Of a stretch of 5,483 nucleotides of DNA, positions 1-4,848 are shown in pieces. The translations under genes and the position numbers were made by a program. This DNA comes from JAATGA01 sp047605605 (GTDB lineage Bacteria > Pseudomonadota > Alphaproteobacteria > Rhodobacterales > Rhodobacteraceae): positions 1 to 5,483 of the forward strand of contig JASGFG010000127.1 in assembly GCA_047605605.1 (NCBI GenBank). Reading direction: 5' to 3'. Numbering within the stretch: the stretch's first letter is position 1; each line of letters opens with the position of its first letter. Below the pieces are notes generated by a model. That model did no database searches and was not told the origin of the DNA. It saw nothing but the letters and a program-made list of their open reading frames with translations.

Positions 1-28
1 GGTTTTGCACCCCTCCGGACCACCCCGC

Positions 29-178
29 AGGATATTTGGGTCCAGAAAGAGGGGGCAGGAAGTGGATGAGGGTGTCGGGCGGTCTCTCTGCTGCGCAGGC
101 GATCAGCGCCCGGCCCTTGCAAACCATACGGCGCCTGCTTTCCCCCCCGATCCCCCTCTTTCTGGACAAAAATATCCT
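29..178. repeat. 27-bp imperfect inverted repeat, arms 96 bp apart
   Basis: The left arm (29-55) and right arm (152-178) are reverse complements over 27 positions with only two mismatches, in the middle of the arm (gg at 39-40 region of the left arm against aa on the right). Each arm contains AGGATATTT followed by GTCCAGAAAGAGGGGG when read in its own direction: plus strand on the left, minus strand on the right. The arms are separated by 56-151. Two readings are possible: two copies of a 3'-end element serving convergent genes, or the ends of a small non-autonomous mobile element. I see no convincing target-site duplication next to the arms (left flank ccccgc, right flank cgggag), so I prefer the first reading. 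Confidence 0.75.
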
Positions 179-223
179 CGGGAGGTGAGGCCCGCAGGGC
201 CGAGGGGGGCAGACAGCCCCCCT
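168..223 (-). terminator. Probable transcription terminator of the operon
   Basis: Read on the minus strand, about 35 nt after the ATPase stop codon, there is a perfect 8-bp stem (arms 216-223 and 203-210, AGGGGGGC and GCCCCCCT) with a 5-nt loop. A second perfect 5-bp stem, GGCCC/GGGCC, with a 3-nt loop follows at 189-201, and then GAGGATATTTTTG at about 168-179. The T-run does not sit directly behind the strong hairpin, so this is not a textbook Rho-independent terminator. The hairpin plus downstream T-run arrangement and its position after the last gene still make an operon-end role likely. Confidence 0.55.
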
Positions 224-257
224 TTGCCACGCATGAGGCAGGGGTTGCCATTTCCGC

Positions 258-1370
258 CTACTCCTTCAACAGCAGGACCGAGGCCGGGTCGAACGACAGC
301 CAGACCTGGTCGTCCCAATCGGCCACGCGCCCCGCCTCGCCCGCGCGGCGGGCGTTCACCGCATGGACATGCACCAGCCCGCCGCCGGGCAGGGTGACAC
401 GGTAGAGCGAGTCCTTGCCGAAATAGGCCAGATCCCTGACCACCCCCCGCACCGCATTGCCGCTGGCGGGCGGGTCGCGGGAAATGGCGATCTTTTCGGG
501 GCGCAGCGCCATCGTCACCGTCTCGCCCGCCGTCAGCCCCGGCAGGGCGCGGGCGGTGATGGTCGTACCCATCTGGGGCACTTGCACCTGTGCCACCCCG
601 TCCGTGACCGAGGCCACCTGTGCCTCGAAGAAGGTGATCGCGCCGATGAAGCCTGCGACGAACCGGCTGGCGGGGTATTCGTAGATGTCCTGCGGATGGC
701 CGACCTGGCGGACCTGCCCCTTGTCCATCACCGCGATCCGGTCGGAGAGCGTCATCGCCTCGTCCTGGTCATGGGTCACGACGATGAAGGTCACGCCGGT
801 CTGTTGCTGGATCTGCATCAGCTCGAACTGGGTATGTTCGCGCAGCTTCTTGTCCAGCGCGGCCAGCGGTTCGTCCAGCAGCAGCAGTTTCGGCTGCCGC
901 GCCAGCGCACGGGCCAGCGCCACCCTTTGCCGCTGGCCGCCGGAAATCTGGTGCGGCTTGCGTTTCGCGAATTGCGTCAGCTGCACCAGATCCAGCATCC
1001 GCGCCACCCTGTCGGCGCGTTCGGCCGCGGTCATCCGTTCGTGCTTCAACCCGTAGGCGATGTTCTTTTCCACGCTCATATGCGGAAAGATCGCGTAGGA
1101 CTGGAACATCATGTGGATCGGGCGCTCCCATGGGGGAACGCCCGTCAGATCCTGCCCGTCGAGGAAGATCCGCCCCTCGCTGGGCGTCTCGAACCCCGCC
1201 AGCATCCGCAGGAGCGTGGTCTTGCCGCAGCCCGACCCGCCGAGCAGCGAGAAGATCTCGCCCCGGCGGATGGTCAGGTCCACCCGGTCAACCGCGGTAA
1301 AGGTGCCAAAGCGTTTCGACACCCCTTCGATGCGCAGGAAACTTTCGTCGGGGTCGGCGGCGGGCGCCAC
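258..1370 (-). CDS. potG: PotG-like ABC transporter ATP-binding protein
   Basis: This 370-residue protein is the cytoplasmic ATPase that powers import for a polyamine-type (PotFGHI-like) ABC transporter. Visible motifs: Walker A GGSGCGKT at 44-51, Q-loop Q90 in MMFQSYAIFPHM, signature SGGQ at 143-146, Walker B LLLLDEP at 162-168, D-loop ALD at 171-173, and switch His200 in VTHDQDEA. A C-terminal TOBE-type region (about 245-370) contains ALRPEKI at 288-294. PVPP/RPIHMMFQ, AKRKPHQISGGQ and ALDKKLR match my memory of E. coli PotG closely, and the length is normal for the family. The start is a GTG only 2 nt after the binding-protein stop, with a weak GGGCGG at 1377-1382 as ribosome site, so translation is probably coupled. 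The second Walker A residue is Gly, where many relatives have Pro or Ala. The symbol denotes family. No permease gene follows, so the true substrate and partners are unproven. Confidence 0.93.
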   Translation of the reverse strand: MAPAADPDESFLRIEGVSKRFGTFTAVDRVDLTIRRGEIFSLLGGSGCGKTTLLRMLAGFETPSEGRIFLDGQDLTGVPPWERPIHMMFQSYAIFPHMSVEKNIAYGLKHERMTAAERADRVARMLDLVQLTQFAKRKPHQISGGQRQRVALARALARQPKLLLLDEPLAALDKKLREHTQFELMQIQQQTGVTFIVVTHDQDEAMTLSDRIAVMDKGQVRQVGHPQDIYEYPASRFVAGFIGAITFFEAQVASVTDGVAQVQVPQMGTTITARALPGLTAGETVTMALRPEKIAISRDPPASGNAVRGVVRDLAYFGKDSLYRVTLPGGGLVHVHAVNARRAGEAGRVADWDDQVWLSFDPASVLLLKE

Positions 1371-1372
1371 GA

Positions 1373-2476
1373 TCAGCCGCCCGCCTTCACCGTGGTCCAG
1401 GCGCGCGTCAGCGCCCGGTCCTGATCCTCGTTCTGGGGCTTGGGCGTCCAGAGCCGCGACAGGATCTCATGGTCGGGATAGACCGCCGGATCGCTGCTGA
1501 TCGAGGGATCGACCAGCGGTGTCGCCGCCTTGTTGGCATTGGCATAGCCGGTATAGTCGGTGCATTTCGCGATGACTTCGGGGCGCAGCAGATAGTCGAT
1601 GAACTTGTGCGCCGGGTCGACGTTCTTGGAATCCGTCGGGATGCACCACAGGTCGAACCAGGCGGGCGCGCCGGTCTTTGGCACGAAATAGGCCAGATCC
1701 AGCTTCACCCCCGCCTCTTCCGCGCGGGTCTTGGCGACGCGATAGTCGCCCGACCAGGTGTTGATCACGCACAATTCGCCGTTCGGAATGGCGTTCAAAT
1801 AGTTCTGGTTGTCGAAGGTGCGGATGTATTGGCGGATCGGCTTGAACGCCTCGACCAGCTTGTCATACTGGCTGACATCGGTGGTGTCGGGGTCGATGCC
1901 CAGATATTTCAGCACGGTGAAGCCGATGTCGGTCGGGCTGTCCAGAATGGAAATCCCGCAATCGGCCAGTTTCGCCGCATTCTCGGGCTTGAAGATCGTG
2001 TCGAGGTTCGACAGGTCGGCATCGGGCAGGCGCTCCTTGACCATGTCGAGGTTGTAGGTGAACCCCACCGACCCCCACATATAGGGCGAGCCGTATTCGT
2101 TGCCCGGATCGAAGCCCTCGATGATCTTCAGGATCTCGGGGTCCAGATTGCCCCAGCCGGTCAGCTTGCTGCGGTCGAGCTTCTGATAGACCCCCGCCGC
2201 GACCATCTGGTGCAGCGACAGCCCGGCCTGCAGAACCACGTCATAACCGGTCTGCCCGGCCAGCATCTTGGCCTGCATCTCTTCGGACGAGGGGTAAAGG
2301 TCGTAGACCACGCCGATGCCGGTTTCGGTCTGGAAATCGTCCACCGTGGTTTCGCCGATGTAATCGGCCCAGTTGTAGACGTTCACCGTCGCCGCCTGCG
2401 CCCAGGAGGGCCGGACATAGGGAAGGGCCAAAGCGCCGCCTAGCGCGGTGAGGGTCGATCTGCGGGTCAGTCTCAT
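1373..2476 (-). CDS. potF: PotF-like periplasmic substrate-binding protein
   Basis: This 367-residue extracellular solute-binding protein of the PotD/PotF family captures a small cationic substrate in the periplasm for the adjacent ATPase's transporter. The N-terminus has a twin-arginine-like leader (TRRSTLTALGG, residues 4-13, hydrophobic stretch, likely cleavage after AQA near 28). The mature part starts VNVYNWADYIGE and contains PYMWGSVGFTYN (131-142), NYLNAIPNGELCV (225-237), YANANKAATPLV (311-322) and a RAWTTVKAG tail, all characteristic of PotF. Compared with E. coli PotF from memory, the acidic and aromatic pocket positions appear kept (W36, D38, D183 in place of Glu, W241, D244, D275, Y311). 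The Ser after the first Trp is Ala37, and the SAS-F loop has become AGLSL (84-88). This suggests a related but not identical ligand to putrescine. The ATG is supported by AGGAG 7 nt upstream. The symbol denotes family only. Confidence 0.9.
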   Translation of the reverse strand: MRLTRRSTLTALGGALALPYVRPSWAQAATVNVYNWADYIGETTVDDFQTETGIGVVYDLYPSSEEMQAKMLAGQTGYDVVLQAGLSLHQMVAAGVYQKLDRSKLTGWGNLDPEILKIIEGFDPGNEYGSPYMWGSVGFTYNLDMVKERLPDADLSNLDTIFKPENAAKLADCGISILDSPTDIGFTVLKYLGIDPDTTDVSQYDKLVEAFKPIRQYIRTFDNQNYLNAIPNGELCVINTWSGDYRVAKTRAEEAGVKLDLAYFVPKTGAPAWFDLWCIPTDSKNVDPAHKFIDYLLRPEVIAKCTDYTGYANANKAATPLVDPSISSDPAVYPDHEILSRLWTPKPQNEDQDRALTRAWTTVKAGG

Positions 2477-2545
2477 GCGTCCTCTCCTGTCGGCTTGGTT
2501 TTTTGGTGATTTTTTCTTTTCACGTTAGGCCGCCCGCGGATTCGA
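2477..2545 (-). promoter_or_regulatory. AT-rich spacer, possible internal promoter or leader
   Basis: This 69-bp gap between the second oxygenase and the binding protein gene is the only sizeable gap inside the cluster. On the minus strand its central part is purine/A-rich, with A-runs at 2517-2520, 2510-2515 and 2499-2504 separated by short GC-containing pieces, in strong contrast with the surrounding GC-rich DNA. I cannot identify convincing -35/-10 boxes or a terminator hairpin. An internal promoter, an unstructured translation enhancer for a highly expressed binding protein, or an mRNA processing site are all plausible, and this is inference from base composition only. Confidence 0.3.
2481..2488 (-). 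promoter_or_regulatory. Ribosome binding site of the binding protein gene
   Basis: On the minus strand AGGAGAGG occupies 2488-2481. AGGAG ends 7 nt before the ATG at 2476, which fixes the start just ahead of the twin-arginine leader. Confidence 0.75.
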
Positions 2546-3733
2546 TCAAATCATTTCCGCGTTCCTGCGGGCCATTTCCGCCTCGGCCGGGGGCTGTGCC
2601 AGCCGGGCGACCGGGATCACGGCGCGCATCTGGTCGTGCATCGACCGCAGCCCGTATTCCAGATCCGACAGGTGAAAGGCGTCAAAGGCCGAAGACCGCA
2701 TGGATTCGTTAGACCAGATCGACAGCTGGCGATCCTCGACCGAGGTTTCGCGGTCGATCCGCATGGCAAGGTAGCGGGCGATCCGCGTTTCCCGGCTTTC
2801 ATGCGCGTGGCGGTAAAGCCGCCCGGTCTGATGCGTCAGACCGGGGGTCAGGGGCAGGTCCTGATAGAACTGCGCACCCTCGGGCGTAAAGGCGATGACC
2901 TGATTGGGGAACAGCCCGTAATAGGTCCATGTCCGTTGCAGCCGCTCGGGCAGCCAGTCCTGCCGGGGGGCCAGTTTCAGGTATTGCCTGACCGACCAGC
3001 GGCGGCCCGGCGTCGGGTTGTAATTGCCATAGGACCAGGAAAGCCCGCCGTCATAGACCAGATCGCGGTAATCCTGCCCATACAGATCTTGCAGCGCCGG
3101 GTGGGCCATGGCGACGTGGTAGCCTTCGTTGTCCACGTCGCGGACGGATTTCCAGTTCACCGGCAGGTCGTTCATCCAGTCGGCCTGTTTCACCGGCAAC
3201 ATCTCCGCGGCGCGATAGGCGGCGAAATCGGCGTCGAAGGGGGCCAGCAGCGTGGCAAGCCCCGGCTGCGGGCCGGGGTGGAACCGCAGGAAGATGAAGC
3301 CGTGAAAGACCTCCATCTCGATCGGCTTCAGGCCAAAGTCCTTGCGATCCATCTGGCCGAAGGTTTCGGGGCGGGCGGGGCCGCGCAACGTGCCGTCGAG
3401 GTTGTAGACCCAGCCGTGGAACGGGCAGACCAGCGCGCCCTTGCAATGGCCCTGCACCCCGTCGACCACCCGCGCGCCGCGATGGCGGCACAGGTTGTGG
3501 AACGCCCGCACCACCCCGTCGCGGCCCCGCATGATCACCGCGCGCTCGCCCAGAAGGTCAAAGGTCAGCCAGTCGCCCGGTGCCGGAATGTCGCCGACAT
3601 GGCCCGCGACCTGCCAATGCGTCAGGAACAGGTGCTGTCGTTCCAGATCGAAAAAGGCGGGGGAATGGTAGGTCCAGCCGGGCAGGCCGCGGCGGTCCCA
3701 GTCGTTCGGAACGGGAAGGGCTTGGGCATTCAT
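2546..3733 (-). CDS. Rieske non-heme iron oxygenase, alpha subunit (second copy)
   Basis: This 395-residue cytoplasmic oxygenase uses a Rieske [2Fe-2S] cluster to pass electrons to a mononuclear iron that activates O2. The Rieske ligands are C82-X-H84 (CRHRG) and C103-X2-H106 (CPFHGW). The catalytic domain has DNEGYHVAMAHP at 201-212, giving iron ligands H206 and H211, with D334 in SVEDRQL the likely third ligand. E203 sits at the inter-subunit bridging position, where ring-hydroxylating dioxygenases such as naphthalene dioxygenase have Asp and carnitine oxygenase CntA has Glu. That favours an oxidative N-demethylase or C-N-cleaving role over aromatic dihydroxylation, but the substrate is not readable. 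It overlaps the upstream oxygenase gene by 4 nt (ATGA), with GGAGG 7 nt ahead of the ATG. It is only distantly similar to its neighbour, so it is not a recent duplicate. No beta subunit or reductase gene is visible. Confidence 0.92.
   Translation of the reverse strand: MNAQALPVPNDWDRRGLPGWTYHSPAFFDLERQHLFLTHWQVAGHVGDIPAPGDWLTFDLLGERAVIMRGRDGVVRAFHNLCRHRGARVVDGVQGHCKGALVCPFHGWVYNLDGTLRGPARPETFGQMDRKDFGLKPIEMEVFHGFIFLRFHPGPQPGLATLLAPFDADFAAYRAAEMLPVKQADWMNDLPVNWKSVRDVDNEGYHVAMAHPALQDLYGQDYRDLVYDGGLSWSYGNYNPTPGRRWSVRQYLKLAPRQDWLPERLQRTWTYYGLFPNQVIAFTPEGAQFYQDLPLTPGLTHQTGRLYRHAHESRETRIARYLAMRIDRETSVEDRQLSIWSNESMRSSAFDAFHLSDLEYGLRSMHDQMRAVIPVARLAQPPAEAEMARRNAEMI
2822..2845. repeat. Perfect 10-bp hairpin inside the second oxygenase gene
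   Basis: Arms cccggtctga (2822-2831) and tcagaccggg (2836-2845) are perfect reverse complements around a 4-nt loop, tgcg. The stem lies within coding sequence for roughly residues 297-304 (PGLTHQTG). It could be chance in GC-rich DNA, or it could shape mRNA stability, pausing or processing. The pairing is certain; a function is speculative. Confidence 0.6.
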
Positions 3734-4848
3734 CTGGCATCCTCCATCTGGTCCAGAATCCAGCGGTGAAAACGGTGGATCTCGTATTCCTCGGGCATCA
3801 GCGTGCCTTGGGCGAAGGCCGGGCTGTGGAACCCGCGCTGGTTCATTTCCGACGCGGCGCCGTCCTGATCCATCACCAGCGTCGCGAATTTCGCTACCTC
3901 GGCCGCGCTGAACCCCGGTTGGGCCAGCGTCTCGGCCGGGAACAGCCATTCGGCGGTCAGGCGGGTCGTCTCCGGCCCGGTGGGGGTCAGCGAGACGATG
4001 CGCATATGGTCGATATGGGCGACGATATAGGCGGTCGGCCACAGCGTCACAAAGGTGAAGCCTGCCGCATATTCCGCAGGCGTCAGGCCGGGAAAGATCG
4101 GCCCGCAGGCGCGGCCGTCCGCTGTCCACGTCACCGCGCCGGGTTTCAGCGGATCGGGGGTGGAGGTGCCCGGCACCCAATCGGCGGCCTCGGCCGGGGC
4201 CATGATGCCTTTCTGATAGATCGGCACCATGTCGCACAGTTCCGGGTGGATGCCGGGGCAGTGCAGGCATTCCGAGTAATTCTCCCAGAACACCTTCCAG
4301 TTGCAGGCCAGATCGCGGGTGATGCGATGCCCTGTGATCAGGCTTTCCAGCGGCCAGCGGTCCAGCGTGTCCAGGGCCACATCGGCGGTCAGGGGCGGAG
4401 GATCGGGCGACAGGTTCACCATGACCAGTCCGCGCCAGACCTGCACCGCGACCGGCATCAACCCATGCGCGCCCTTGTCGAAATCGGCGGTCGGTTTCGC
4501 CATGCCGGTCGCCACCAGCCGCCCGTCGCGGGCGTCATAGGCCCAGGCGTGATAGGGGCAGGTGATCAGCCGGCCCAGCTTGCGCTCGCCCGCGCAAAGT
4601 TCCGCCCCCCGGTGGCGGCAGGCGTTGTGAAAGCCCGTGACCCTGCCCTCCGGCGCATGGGCCAGCAGCACCGGCCCGCCTGGCGTGTCCACCCCGCGCA
4701 TCGTGCCGGGCGGCAGGTCCGAGATCCGCCCGGTATAGACCCAGTTCCGCGCCCAGACCGTTCGCCTTTCCCGGTCCAGCCAGTCCGGCGCGAAATAGGC
4801 CGCGCGGGGCAGGCCGGGGGGGCAGTGGTCAAGGCGCGGGCTGTCCAT
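3730..4848 (-). CDS. Rieske non-heme iron oxygenase, alpha subunit (first copy)
   Basis: This 372-residue oxygenase has a Rieske [2Fe-2S] domain in its first half with ligands C77-X-H79 (CRHRG) and C97-X2-H100 (CPYHAW). The catalytic domain follows: WENYSECLHCPGIHP at 188-202 supplies iron ligands H196 and H201, with D329 in DQDGAASEMNQRG as the probable carboxylate ligand. E193 occupies the bridging position, as in CntA-type quaternary-amine oxygenases. The NYSECLHC..HP pattern and NQRG motif recall glycine betaine, proline betaine and carnitine demethylating oxygenases (GbcA, Stc2 and CntA groups), so an N-demethylase is the best guess. The substrate is unknown. The ATG shares one base with the stop of the GcvT-type gene (TGATG), and AGAGG lies 7 nt upstream. 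The open frame continues well upstream of this ATG, but that part overlaps the GcvT-type gene in another frame and does not resemble an oxygenase. An electron-transfer reductase must come from elsewhere. Confidence 0.92.
   Translation of the reverse strand: MDSPRLDHCPPGLPRAAYFAPDWLDRERRTVWARNWVYTGRISDLPPGTMRGVDTPGGPVLLAHAPEGRVTGFHNACRHRGAELCAGERKLGRLITCPYHAWAYDARDGRLVATGMAKPTADFDKGAHGLMPVAVQVWRGLVMVNLSPDPPPLTADVALDTLDRWPLESLITGHRITRDLACNWKVFWENYSECLHCPGIHPELCDMVPIYQKGIMAPAEAADWVPGTSTPDPLKPGAVTWTADGRACGPIFPGLTPAEYAAGFTFVTLWPTAYIVAHIDHMRIVSLTPTGPETTRLTAEWLFPAETLAQPGFSAAEVAKFATLVMDQDGAASEMNQRGFHSPAFAQGTLMPEEYEIHRFHRWILDQMEDAR
3741..3745 (-). promoter_or_regulatory. Ribosome binding site of the second oxygenase gene
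   Basis: GGAGG on the minus strand lies inside the end of the first oxygenase gene, 7 nt before the ATG at 3733. It decides the start: the upstream open frame has no comparable site, and the protein beginning MNAQ has a family-typical N-terminus. Confidence 0.75.

Larger units (their letters stand above)
1..257. other. Non-coding region downstream of the ATPase gene
   Basis: No convincing gene lies in these 257 bases. Frames that stay open here have no recognisable protein content and simply run into the antisense of the ATPase gene. The stretch contains, from right to left, two GC-rich hairpins (203-223 and 189-201), a T-rich element on the minus strand (about 168-179), a roughly 96-bp middle part (56-151) in which I see no gene or RNA, and a second, inverted copy of the T-rich element's motif at 29-55. 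The layout fits an intergenic region between convergent genes, with the neighbouring gene lying left of position 1 and reading rightwards. That neighbour is not visible, so the orientation is inferred. Confidence 0.6.

Noticed and set aside
1..69. Possible 3' end of a plus-strand gene (frame ending with TGA at 67-69)
   Set aside because: The last 22 codons would run through the repeat arm at 29-55 and show no recognisable protein features; a convergent gene more likely stops left of position 1.
56..151. A tRNA or small RNA between the repeat arms
   Set aside because: I found no cloverleaf, T-loop consensus or promoter-like start, only short GC-rich self-complementary pieces common in this base composition.
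2546..4270. Extension of the second oxygenase frame upstream to 4270
   Set aside because: The added residues are an out-of-frame reading of the first oxygenase gene. The ATG at 3733 with GGAGG 7 nt upstream gives the expected N-terminus.
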